A stretch of DNA of 64,000 bases from Neostapfia colusana (Eukaryota > Streptophyta > Magnoliopsida > Poales > Poaceae), in NCBI GenBank assembly GCA_030760725.1, contig JASWHV010000002.1:63419900-63483899 (forward strand), written 5' to 3'. The translations under genes were made by a program, and so were the position numbers. A model generated the notes under the pieces. That model worked only from the letters and a program-made list of their open reading frames with translations, had not been told where the DNA came from and ran no database searches. Shown here in pieces: positions 25,285 through 36,406 of this stretch (positions within the stretch are counted from its first letter, which is position 1; every line of letters begins with the position of its first letter).

Positions 25285-25288
25285 ACGC

Positions 25289-28200
25289 TGACACGACCCC
25301 ACGGTCTTGTCAAGCCAGGATCACGCTGAGGGGTACTGCGTTGCACAGCACCGGATAACACACATCAAAGGTACAAAGCGGAAGCAAAGTTTATTACATA
25401 AAGAGGTTTATGAACATTTGTACAACAAAATATGTTCAGTATACACTAGCGGGCGTAGACTACACATCGAGTTCACGTTCAGCCCATGAACGTGTCCCCG
25501 CTAGCACGCACACACACTAACACGGCGGCGTGCACGACTCCCATTCGACGGGGTTCCCCTCCTGGGGTTCCGTCTCCTCCTCGGGAGTCCCTTCCTCATA
25601 GAACCCTGCAAAAGCATCAAACACAAGCAGTGAGCACGAAGGCTCAGCAAGACTGACCGTCTCTCCTAAACATGAAACTTCTACATGGAGGGTGATGGGT
25701 TACATGAGGCAAAATAAGTTGCAAGGACTCACCTAATTAGTGGAACCTTACTTTCAAGTTTTAGCAGCAGGTTGTGGAGAACCTTACGCTAAGGCACATG
25801 AGAGAGCCGCAATCAAACAAGAAACGCATTTCTCTCATGTACTTTGCCCAAAGTTGAAAAGAACTTTAGTTAGCTCTAGACTACAGCAAATCATTAACAA
25901 TCAAAGTCCATCTTTCAATCAGCAACATTTTAACATGTATCTAGCCTGTTCTTTTTACATCACGGTACAGTGAACAAGTGGTACTCACTGACCTCGAGGG
26001 ACGGCGATTATAATCGATTTACACCTGCAGGGTTACCCGAATAACCCATCACGTACGCCAGTACTCGATGTTGCCTACAGCAACCATCACGGACGCCGTA
26101 CACAACCACCTTTCACCCATTAGCCAGATATTGAAACGGTCCTATCGTCCCGAGCAAGAGGTCTCTGCACGTGCATCTCAGTGCCGCCAGATGATATACG
26201 CCTCAAGCTCTCAACCTACCCTCTGAACGACAGGCAATGCCTCAATACCCAGCTACCCGAGTTACATCGGTTTCCCGGTTCCCATATAGCCGGTAGGTCT
26301 TCGGTACTGTTCTAGCTTGTTCAACAGGCCCGCACATGGCTCGGTCCTCAATCGACACATCGGAGCTATAGCACACAGGCCCCAAAGTACTGCTTCCCTT
26401 ACTCTCCGCTCGGTCTCATTTTTCTTGCCATGTGTTTCATTTGCTATCTCTACACGAGCAATGTGCCTCTAGCCTATTCTCGCGAGTAGTTCCAACTACT
26501 CGACTTGTACCGAATCCTACACTATATTAGCATTGCAGTAGCTAACGGGGTTTTCAATCCAAATCCAAACCCATGGCTTTCTTGGCTATGCATTTGGGTT
26601 TCAATCCAGACTCTAATGCAAGAAGTCATTGGTACTCAAAGAAAGTTCTCAAAACAGTAAAAATTTGAAAAAAGGTTAATGCAAACCGGAGCTTGCCTTG
26701 CTACTCTTGGCCGTAGGCTAGCTGCTCTTCCGGAGTAACAAAGTCTAAGACTTCGGGTTCCTCCTCAACCTTAGCGACTACATATGAGAAATATAAATGT
26801 GTCAATTTATATGCATTTCAATGGAATTTAAACTTGTGAACATTATAAGTTTCACTCGACAGACCCAATGACTCTGAAATTTTTACTGTGGTTTGGTTAC
26901 AACCTAAACAGATATTTGGACAAGTTTTATTTGCAGCAAAGCTCATGTGAGCCCTCCACAAATAATTATGTACTTGACCTTAATTAGAGCTCTTAGGGTG
27001 TTCTAGGGATTTTCATGAAGCAATCCATGACTTCCTGAAAACTAGATTTTCAGAGGGTTCTAATGGAGTTGGTCTCACTTAATTTGGAGGTTCCTAGCTA
27101 AGGATATGAGCTAAACAATTGAAGAGAAATTCTGAAAATGTTTCTGAACATTTTCCATTTTCCCTGGAACAGTTTCATTAATCACCCAATTAGGTGGATC
27201 CAATGAGCTCAAATGGATCTGAAATTTTTATGGCATATCAGGGATATTTTGGTGAACATCTCAGCAAAATTTCAGAATTTTCCTCCAAAGGGTTCTCCAG
27301 TTAAAATTCTAAACAGTCTAAATTTTGAAGAATTAATTCTGGATAAATAGGAATTTTCATGAAGTGAAACTTGATTTGCTGGAAAGTACTCAGAGAGATG
27401 AATCCAAAAAAATTTAGTTCACTTGATTTGGAGTTTCCTAGCCAAAGTTATGAGGATTTGAAGTTTGAATCAAATCTGAAAAACCGGGAAAAGTTTAAAT
27501 TACTGCACGTGGGAGCCGGGGCTACGTGTCAGCTCCTCATCAGTTGAAACACAGGGCTACAGATCCCTTCGCACGCAGCCGCACCCGATCCGTGCCACAG
27601 CAGATCCCGGTTTTAAAATATCTGCCGCTGACAGCCGGGACCCACCCCCTTCGTTTTCCTCCCGCCTCCCGTGCTCTGCCGCCGTGATACCTCACCGGAG
27701 AGCTCGTGGGCGGCCCCTGTGGTGCTCCAAACTTCATGATTCTGGCCGCCACTGCCTAAATCCACTCGGGGAACATGATTCTGGGCCCACCTTGTCATGA
27801 AAATGGCCGGCACAGGGTCGACGACGAGTGGTAGCTTCGAAAGAACTTCGGCCGTGTCGGCCGGCCTTCCTAACACCTCAACCGATCGAACAAAAGGTCA
27901 TCGAGCACCAGTAGACCATAGTAAAGGTCGACATGGGCTCTATGGAGCTCGGAAAGGACTGTGTTGGGCTGTCACCGTGCGACCTAGGCCGGAAATTGGA
28001 AATTTTTCTAAAACTCAAAGAACAGTGGTTTCCCTCAACGGTCCTTCGTTGTTCCTGCTCCTATGGGCTCGTACGGGCACCTAGAAGTCATCCCCTCCAT
28101 GAGAGGATGAGTGGTGCGGTGTGGACTACGAATTTCGCGGATCGGTTCGGGCTCCCCTTTTGCACACCGTCGCGAAATGATGAAATTCCGGCATGAGCAG

Positions 28201-29341
28201 TCTATGTCATGCCGCCGGAGCTTGTGGTAATGAAAGAGGGACTGAAGGCGATCTTTTTGCTGTTCATGGCTCGGTGAACGGCAGGCTGTGGTGGCCGAAC
28301 GGATCGTTCCCGCGATGGCATCTCGAGCTGAACCGGCAACGGAAAGATCATCGCGGTGGAGCTCGGGGAGGATTGCTCAGGGCCTGGAACCGGTGCGAGT
28401 GCGTCAAGGAAGATTTGGCGCACCTGCTGCTGGCCTCAGATCGCCGGGAAGATCACTGGATTGGCCGGGCGGTGAGGGACCAAGAGCTCAACCGAGCGGC
28501 GAGGGCTTTCGGTTTGCTGGGCGAGAACATGTCGGAACAGTGGTGAGGAGCACCGGAGACCGCTCGGGCGCATAAATAAAGCCCCGAGAGACGGTTCAGC
28601 AGCCGAGGGCGGAAAGCAGCTGGTGGCACGGTGGCCTCCCCTCGGTGGCGCCCTCGGAGGCAGCTTGGGGACCCGAGCACTGAAGGTTCAGTCAGTTGAA
28701 TTTCTTCAGTGGCTGACATGTGGGTCCCAGTTCCTTTTTAACCCATGAACTTAACTCCCACTTACTGTTGCAAATAGTAATTCCCCTTATACCCATGGTG
28801 ATTTGAATTATCTACCCCTGAGCCATTTGAATTGGTTAGAATTCAAATTGGGTCTGTGTTTGACTAAATTTCAGCACATGTGCAGTTTAAAATTCAAATA
28901 GAGTTTGAATTTGCTAGACTTAGCTCATGTCAAGATCAACTCCAAATGGAGTGAAAATTTGTGTGTGAGCTCACAAAAATGAGGCGAGTAAGAATATGCC
29001 TCCCACTTTTGAATTCACGGGATGAAAACAGTTTGAATTTGAATTTGATTTCAAACCACCCTCTTTCTAGCTATGCCCAAAAGGACCTCAAAAAGTTTTG
29101 AAATGGGGTGAAACTTGGCATGGACATTCCTAGTAAGGTGTAGGAGTTTTTCATATGTCCAGCCCCTCCTATATGATGCATGTGGGAAATGTCACTTTTG
29201 CATTGTGTGAGTTTGTTCTCTAATGATCATGTTGATGGTGGTTACTTGCTCTTCAAATGTGTTCATCAACTTTCTTCAAATGACGTGTGTGTGTGGTGTG
29301 ATGAGCACCTTCAGTATGTGTCAAAAACTTAGGCCCTTACA
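25289..29341 (-). mobile_element. Element A 5' LTR (4053 bp)
   Basis: It starts TGTAAGGGCC at 29341 and ends GGGTCGTGTCA at 25289 on the minus strand. It is the same length as the 3' LTR within one base. The exon-like segments are at 26777-26697, where a TAG interrupts the frame near the end, and at 25605-25517, which is intact. Confidence 0.92.
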
Positions 29342-30714
29342 TTCATCACCCATCGGGGACTGCAGAACCTCCATTATACCAGTACACAACCGTCGGTGTA
29401 TGACCAATAGATCACAAAATAGCCTTTACAAAGGGGATACTAGATGTATGGACTCACTGAGGTTTCACCGGCAGGCTCGAATCACCATTCTCCCACCCAC
29501 GGCCCCCCTTGTGCCATGCAGTTCCTAGGGCAATCCTCCTCGACTCCCATTTCCCGCGCCACCCACGGTCCATAGCAAGCTAGCAACACACCTAATTAAT
29601 CAGCTAAGCCGCACCCATACTTGACCTTGTGGTGGCACTGTTTTCCTAGCATATTCTCGCATGAACCGTCCCTTAGATCTACGGCAAGTAAACCACCATC
29701 TCATCCAGCAACATCCACGAACCAAGCTTGCCTAGATCTCCCCGATCCATGCTCATTAACATCATCAAGTTCTCATCATCATTATTCATATGAGTGCAGT
29801 AGCTAACCATGTTTTATTTCAGCTTCCTGTATCCCATAAATTAAGTGAAGCAAAAAGGTAAAACGACCATACCCGACTAATCAACTTTCCTGGCGACAAG
29901 GATGGTTAACAAAACTATAAAAACTCCTATAAAAGGGTCTCCCATCAAGTTGACTCAAGCGTACGAGTTTTTACAAACAAAACAGTTTCAAAACAAAGGA
30001 TCAATATGGTCAAGGGGCACTTGCCTTGCTCCCATGGCTCTTGTTGTTCAAGCGTCCCAAAGTCTTGGTGCTGTAGTTCCTCGTAGATGGCCTCTTGAGC
30101 TTGTCCTTCTACTCACGATCACGCACATACAAAATTCACAACAATCAATCATCATGCACAAACTTTACTCAAGATGCAATGGAGTAGATGGATGCAAATC
30201 CTATGGTGCTGTTTTATTAAACCAGTTTGTACGTGTTCTTGCATGTTTTAATCGGCTTTCATGGGGTTTTATGATGAACAAGGGTGTAGAGATCAAGTGT
30301 GGACGTGGTGATGATCTTGACTCAAGATCTAGATCAATTCCACCGTCAAAAAATCGATCAAAACACGATCTGTCCACACGCAAAAGTTTCTGCTCGAAGG
30401 GGGCGAAGAAAATGGATGCGTAGAAACAGCGGTGACGTCGTAAGATGGGTAATGGAGACCTACCTCTCTTCCACCTTGTGGCAGGGCCTTTTTCCTAGCA
30501 ATGGCAGCAGCGGAGAATTTTTCTATGGAAAATTTTGGTAGGACAGATCGTCGGACTTCTTCTCTGGCGACGGCGGGGCTCGTCGGCGACCAAACTCCGG
30601 CAGGGGAGGGGACAGCCAGCTCGACGAGTTGGGGTGGCAGGGGCTCCAAGTTGGCAACTTGGAGGGGGAGGGGAGGGGGAGGCTGCGGCCAAAAGGGGGG
30701 GGGGGGGCTGGGGT

Positions 30715-30726
30715 TGTATTTATAAG
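30715..30726 (-). promoter_or_regulatory. TATA box of the solo C LTR
   Basis: On the minus strand CTTATAAATACAACCCC matches CTTATAAATAAAACCC of the plus-strand C LTR at 51409-51425. Confidence 0.6.
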
Positions 30727-30959
30727 CGGGAGAAGGGAGGAGTCCTACTCCAATTGGAACTCAACCAAGAGTCCTACTCAATTTGGAACTCAACCAATTT
30801 ATCCCTTTAGTTGGGTGCGGCAGCCTTGGGGATTTTACCCCCCCCCCCAAATGTGGGGAAAATTCCCCTTTTGTGGAATCGGGGAATTTGGAAATTTTGA
30901 GGAAAATGTGGGGAAATTTGAGAATGGCTCATTTCAGCTATCTTTTTCCCATTCATCAC

Positions 30960-31290
30960 AATTTCTATGTCACTTGTTCTATTTCTACATTCCCCTCTCC
31001 ATTTCTATGTCCCACTCTCCATTTCTACATTCCCATCTCCATTTGTATGTCCCATTCTCCATTTCTACATTCCCCTCTCCATTTCTATATCCTATTCTCA
31101 ATTTCTACATTTCCCTTCTCCATTTCTATGCCCCATTCTCCATTTCTATATTCCCTTCTCAATTTCTGGGGTTTTTCCTCCATTTCTATGGTTCATTCCA
31201 CCATTTCTATGGTTCTTTCTCCATTCTTATGGTTCTTTCTGCATTTCTATAGTTCTTTCTCCATTTCTTAGTTTTTTTCTCCATTTCTAG
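30960..31290. repeat. Degenerate 20-21 bp tandem repeat in the solo C LTR
   Basis: The motif TCTCCATTTCTAYRTTCCC is repeated more than a dozen times with small changes. The plus-strand C LTR has only a short polypurine counterpart near 50875-51000, so the array expanded in this copy. The long Phe/Ser/Pro-rich open frames across it are a product of the repeat. Confidence 0.85.
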
Positions 31291-31360
31291 TTCTTTTACA
31301 ATGCTTTTCTACATGAAAAAAATGAATGCAATGCATGGTGATAAATTTGAGGGTGTTACA

Positions 31361-32271
31361 ATAGAGGCATACCACATCGTCTCGTTAGACCTAGGAGCCC
31401 GAGACGGCGCAACCGGTTCTACAGTCGGGTGTCCTGCGAAAGGTTGTCACATACGAAAGCACGTCAGATTTTGGTCTTCAGTGGCAGGCATATGTGTCGA
31501 GTTATCCGAGCAGTGTTTGATTCGAATCACCGTCCCTCGCGGTTATGAGTACCGCTTGCTCACTGCGTTGTGACCTAGTAAGCAAGTTGTGTGATAACAG
31601 TTTGCAAGTTTTAATTGCTGTTATGATTATTGGAATTGCATGAAAACCTTGTTTGAAGTAGAGATAGAGCAAATTAAAGTTAATTTCCACCTTGGGACAA
31701 GTTACATTGGAATGAAACGTTTCTTGTTTGATTGTGGAGTTCTAATGTTGCTGGGCGCAAGGTCACTATTATGATGGCAAAATCTGAAAGTTAAGGATGA
31801 ACTTGTAGGCGAGTCTTTTTGCAACTTACATGTTTAGGTCTTAAGTTACTTTCATGTAGAGTTGCATGCTTTAGGAGAGACGGTTAAGTCTTGCTGAGAC
31901 TTTGTGCTCACTCTTGCTATATGAGTGGTTTTGCAGGTTAACATCGATGCTTATAAAGAAGGTTGTCCAGTGAGACTTGGAGACTTCCGAGTCATGTAAC
32001 AAATGGAGAACCTAGCCGCTGCAATGTCGTCGTGTTGCTAGCGAGAGGAGTCCACGGGCTGGACCTCTTCTCGAGTGCTACGTAGTTATTCGGCGTGGGT
32101 TGATTGTAGACTTCCGCTGTAGCTATTTGATGTAAATTATTTCTAAAGAACATTTGTAAGCTTCCGCTTTTGATTTATGTAATACAGTTTCCTTATATGT
32201 GTGCTGTTGGGTGCCGCATAACATGACACCACCCAATGTGGTACCCGGGCGAGCGGCACGGCCCCGTTATA
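31361..32271 (+). mobile_element. E-type LTR, right part
   Basis: This is the rest of the 5' LTR split at 2809. Landmarks shared with the A LTR in order are CCGTCCCTCGCGGT, the stretch around GAGTACC-CTTG-TCACTG, the GAGACGG region near 31878, and a poly(A)-signal-like stretch with CTTCCGCTTTTG before the end. The end is near GTTATA at 32271. It has an exon-like segment after TTTTGCAG (31937), but the phase seen in A, B and C gives a stop at once. Confidence 0.65.
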
Positions 32272-32272
32272 C

Positions 32273-32286
32273 TGGTGCCGGGGTCC
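32273..32286 (+). other. Possible primer binding site of the host element
   Basis: TGGTGCCGGGGTCC lies one base after the inferred LTR end. It differs from the initiator-Met site TGGTATCAGAGC only by transitions, or it may match another tRNA. The leader to gag is only about 120 bp, with no extra ORF. Confidence 0.4.
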
Positions 32287-32406
32287 CCCTCATTCACATC
32301 CTCATATAGGCTGAAACTAATAAAAGAAGTTGCTTACTTCATACACCTTGATGCATATAGTTGGGGGATCAATCTAAATTCTATTTCCTACTCTACTCTC
32401 TCACAG

Positions 32407-33669
32407 ATGGCGAGGGAAAATTCCAACTGCCAACGAAGGAACGCTCGTGGTAACAACAAACCACATGAGGTTGGCAATGTGGAAGTTCCTGAAAATGCCA
32501 ACCCCGGGGTTGATGCAAGCAACCTCGAACGGTTGATGGCTATGCAGAACCAGCGCATGCAAACTTGGATACAAACGTTGGGTCAGCTGCAGGTCAACAA
32601 CAACAACAACAACCCTAACCCCGTTCCTGCACCCCCACCATCGCCACTGCCACCACCGCCGGCTCACAACAGATTGCGAGAGTTCATGAGGACTAGGCCA
32701 CCTACTTTTGCACAAGCCAATGATTCTATGGAGGCTGATGATTTGCTGAAGTCTATGGAAAAGAAGCTTGCTATTATTCAATGCAATGATCGGGAGAAAG
32801 TTCTCTTTGCATCACACCAGCTTATGGGAGCAGCCGCTGATTGGTGGAACGCTCTTTGCAATGCTCATGTCAATCAGGAGACAATCACTTGGGCTGAATT
32901 CAAGGAGAGTTTCCGCTCTCACTATGTCCCTTAAGGAGTCATGATGCTTATAAGGCAGGAGTTTGAAGGTCTCCGTCAAGGAAGGAAGAGCATGAATGAG
33001 TACCTCAACAAGTTCACCCAGCTGTCAAGATATGCTCCAGAGGATGTCAACTCAGATCATAGAAAGCAATACTTGTTCATGAGAGGAATGAACAATGAAA
33101 TTCATGTTCAGCTACTCAAAAATGATTATGAAAACTTCCAAAATGTGGTTGACAAAGCTATAGTGGTGGAGAGCAAGATCCGTGAGATTGAGCAAGATGG
33201 CAAGAAAAAGATGCCATACCAAGGACAGCCACAAGGAAGCAATGTACATCCCCGCTTAATGCCACCAGCTACACCACACTATGGCTCGTCCGCTTCTACT
33301 TTCCGCCCAGCAAATCCACCTCACCCTAATCAGCTGCCGCAGCAACGGCCTGTTATGCAAGCACCCCGTTTGCCTATGCCTCCTGCGCTCCATCCCAACA
33401 TGGCCGCATATGCTCAAAACCAGCCTCACCCCAACTTTCCTGCTGTTATGGGCAACAAGGCAAGCTTTTCATGCGGAGAGGCGGGACAATTTGCAAACCA
33501 GTGCCCCAAGAAAGGCCTTGGACAGCCGAGCAATGCACCTAAGCAGAACCCATGGCCGAATGGAGGAGCAATACAAGGCAACCGTGAACAGCAGAACTAT
33601 GCTCGTGGCAATGTGAAACATGTCTCCGCTGAGGAAGCACAACAAGCTGAGTACGTCATGATTGGTATG
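32407..33669 (+). pseudogene. gag: Host gypsy element gag
   Basis: It starts at ATG 32407 just after CTCTCACAG (MARENSNCQ). It carries the capsid signature EADDLL, LFASHQLMGAAADWW, LNKFTQLSRYAPED and a Pro-rich linker. TAA at 32932-32934 breaks the frame and the same frame continues at 32941. The zinc knuckle is damaged: the first Cys is Ser and the His is Gln (SFSCGEAGQFANQC). The frame ends where copia element D is inserted at 33670 and resumes in the protease at 43461. Confidence 0.9.
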
Positions 33670-35412
33670 TGTAGGATCGAAGTACACGTGTAAAGCTACC
33701 AGAGGGGGGTGAATGGTAGATAAAAACATTTCAGCGGAAGCAACAAAACACCCCTCAGCAGAAAACCGATCTGTTAAAGAAACCGTGTGTGCGACTAATC
33801 TAAACGTGTTCAACTGTGACAAAACTAGTATAGATTGTATAGAATCAAGTCACGAAGACGTCACAACAAGAATCATGAAATTCCGTTGAGGGAAACTCAA
33901 GTTACGATCGAAAGATCGAACAAAGGTCAATCTGTCCTACGCGACAAAAACAGTTCTGGAATACTGCAAAGAAACTCGTGTAGATCAGAAACCACAAATT
34001 CGATGACCGTGAAATTTTCACAGATGATATATAATCAAGTTTTGAAGACAACCCAAAAAGAATCACATCAATTAGATCTGTAAAACTCGAGTTATGATAA
34101 AACCACCGAAGCAAGGTAGTGCTGAACAGAAACTCAACGAGAAAAACTTGTCTGAAACAAGTCGGACGAACAAGGCACAAAATTTCCTTTAGATTACGAA
34201 TTTTGTTTATCAAAACACAAGAGGAACAGCCCCAAAGTCGTGCACCCACGAGTCTTGGCCTCCCTTGCTTATATAACCAGCCCTAAGGCCAACCCAATTC
34301 AAACTAGGACTCCTACTCCTACTTGGATTCAAACTGTAACTTTCCAATACTGCTTAGGACTTTTCTATACGCAGATAGAAGAAATCTTAAAACTTCCAAA
34401 CACCTTAGGAACGTACCAAACATTCCTAAAACAACTCTACTTCATGCCTAACACGAAATCCTGTTATAACCAACTCGAAACTTTCCATAAACAAACCATA
34501 ACCGCCTCAGCCGCAGCCTGAGCGCAAAATCCAGCCGGTTGAACCTTTTCAACCATGTCTCCACTTCCATATCTCTTCACCACGCATTGGAACCATGTTG
34601 CCACGTCCATGCACTCCTTGCACATGTGCAAACACCTTCCAACAACGTCCATGATACCTTCATATGCATTGTTCTTGATCCAAACATGCTGCGCGACCTC
34701 CCGATCAACTCAACCACAATTCCTCCCGAACTTGGTTGTTGAACCTCATCTTCTCCCTAAGACTAGTTCAATGGATCCCGTCACCAGCCATGTCTTTAAC
34801 TCAAGCAACACCTGCACATGAATAAACAACCAATACTTCCGAGCACAAGTACTCGACTTGACTCTCGTTAGTTCCGAAACTACAACATCTTACGTGAGCA
34901 CCTCACACAAGCATGTTGTAAACCATAGCAAAATGATATCAGCCATAACCACCAAAACACACCAAAAACTTAGTAAAATAATATAAGCAAACTTTCCATA
35001 AGAGTAAAGAAAGTTTGAAACATTGCAATTTAAAAGCAGAACCATTGCAATCAAGCTCCGAACCTTACCAAAGCTAACCGGACCTTGAACCGAAGCTTAC
35101 CAAAGCTAGTCGGACCCAGCGCCGGATCTTACTAAAGCTTAGTCGGACCTAGCACGGAACTTACCAAAGCTAGTCGGACCTAGCACCGGAGCTAGCAAAA
35201 ACAAGTCGGACCTAGCCAAAATAAGTCAGACCTAGACAAAGCAAGTCGGACCTTACGTCGGACCTTGCCGGAGCTACCCAAAACAAGTCGGACCTATCGT
35301 AGGACATTGCAGGAGCTCAGACCTAGAGTCGGACCTTGTTAAAAAGGTGTTTTGGTAGTATTCAAAACTTTTATCGTCAAAGCCAATGTATTCAGCACAA
35401 ATAGGTCTCACG
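33670..35412 (-). mobile_element. Element D 3' LTR (1743 bp)
   Basis: On the minus strand it starts CGTGAGACC at 35412 (canonical TGTGAGACC in the other copy) and ends CCTACA at 33670. A TATA-like GGTTATATAAGC lies on the minus strand near 34268-34282. The stretch 35050-35340 is made of short repeats around TCGGACCTA. Confidence 0.9.
35050..35340. repeat. Short tandem repeats around TCGGACCTA in the D LTR
   Basis: Units such as ACCAAAGCTAGTCGGACCTA recur with changes in spacing about 20-27 bp apart. Most of the array is missing from the other D LTR, which passes directly from the region near 43335 to the last unit. Confidence 0.8.
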
Positions 35413-35622
35413 ATCTCCCCCTTGATGAATGCATTGGCAACACCGCTTAAAATCCGAACATTGGCTTATTCACATGAAAAGTTTTGAAATCAATTTCTCC
35501 CCCTTTGTAAATCAGAAATAAAATGAGAAGAAAAATAGAAATACCAAAAATTCTCCCCCTTAGAAGAATCGTGCCAAAACATTTGTGAATGTGTGCAATG
35601 TGTGATCAATTTCTCCCCCTTT
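35413..35622 (-). other. Reiterated polypurine tracts of element D
   Basis: On the minus strand, AAGGGGGAGA-type runs occur next to the LTR (35413-35424) and again at 35494-35507, 35551-35561 and 35611-35622. The first is the functional-position tract. Multiple tracts are a Sirevirus trait. Confidence 0.8.
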
Positions 35623-36406
35623 GACAATGTATTCAGCAAGGTACAAAAGAGAAATTTTAATTTGTTATGAGCACATTATAACATATACATATAAAATAAA
35701 GCTCATCCAAATCATACTATCAAGTAACTTACACTATCACATCAATGAGATACATAAAGTAGTGTAAGCCATGCTAGAGATCAAGTGTAATTTTCAATTT
35801 AAGCAAGTCATGATCTCACAAACTTAACTATTTCAAGACCTGAAAACATGACACTTGTTTTGCATTTTATTTATCATTTAAAGCACAAATTTTGATCTTA
35901 TGACATTTGCAAGAGATTATATGCAGCATCAGCCTTATTCTAACCAACCAAGCCAAACCTATGTCATTTGACAGTCAGAAGTTTAAGTACATAGTTTTAG
36001 TCATACACCACTCCTTTCAAGTTCATATCTAAGTGCAATGATAAGCCATCTCAAAAGAAGAAGTGCAATGCATGCATATTCTCTTGACCTTTTCTCATTT
36101 TTTTTATTTGAACATAAAAGCTCAACATGTGAGTTGATTACTTGATTAATTTTTTATGATTAAAAGCACTTGTGAGCATGCAACAAGTTCAAAACAGCAA
36201 GAAAGTTCGACCATGACCAGATTTAGTGTAAGTAATTATTCCAATTACTAGACATGGTAAAAACTACAAAATGTATAACAGAGTAATGTAGTAAGAACTT
36301 TCAGCATGAAAAAGGAATCACAAAGTCATATATGCATGAAATACTATGCTCATATTATTTTAATTTCAGATTCACACATAGACTTCCCAAGTTTCAAAAT
36401 TCTCCC
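35623..36406 (-). other. Element D 3' untranslated region
   Basis: AT-rich sequence between the RT-RNaseH stop and the polypurine tracts. I see no env-like frame in it. Confidence 0.6.

Larger units (their letters stand above)
22607..25288 (-). mobile_element. Element A 5' leader region
   Basis: This minus-strand untranslated region lies between the A PBS (25273) and the B junction. It holds the extra ORF (22823-23785). The part 23790-24650 is AT-rich and non-coding. The part 24650-25270 is GC-richer and matches the start of the A' leader at the window end (63764-64000). Confidence 0.85.
3625..29341 (-). mobile_element. Element A: Ty3/gypsy chromovirus (Tekay-like), interrupted by element B
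   Basis: A minus-strand element with a 5' LTR at 25289-29341, PBS at 25273-25284, leader with an extra ORF (22607-25288), a 3' part of pol (7745-9980), a polypurine tract and a 3' LTR (3625-7676). Flanking target sites are ttcgt (3620-3624) and ttcat (29342-29346), a 5-bp duplication with one change. It lies inside a C LTR: the bases on both sides join into C sequence, as seen by comparison with 52800-53060. Gag, PR and the N-terminal part of RT are missing; see the junction at 22606/22607. In one 157-base aligned sample the two LTRs differ at about 13 sites by hand count, more than the B pair, as expected for the older host of a nested insertion. Confidence 0.9.
2810..31360 (-). mobile_element. 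Solo C-family LTR, split by element A
   Basis: The LTR is present as 2810-3624 plus 29342-31360, about 2.83 kb without the insertion. On the minus strand it starts TGTAACACCCTC at 31360 and ends GGGTGTCACA at 2810. Both ends and most of the interior match the plus-strand C LTR at 50828-53765. E-type LTR lies on both sides with near-duplicate flanks gtaga (2805-2809) and ataga (31361-31365). No internal region or second LTR adjoins it, so it is a solo LTR left by LTR-LTR recombination. Confidence 0.85.

Noticed and set aside
30629..31252. Open frames of 107-207 codons rich in Phe, Ser, Pro and His
   Set aside because: They come from the tandem 20-21 bp repeat, which is open in several frames at once.
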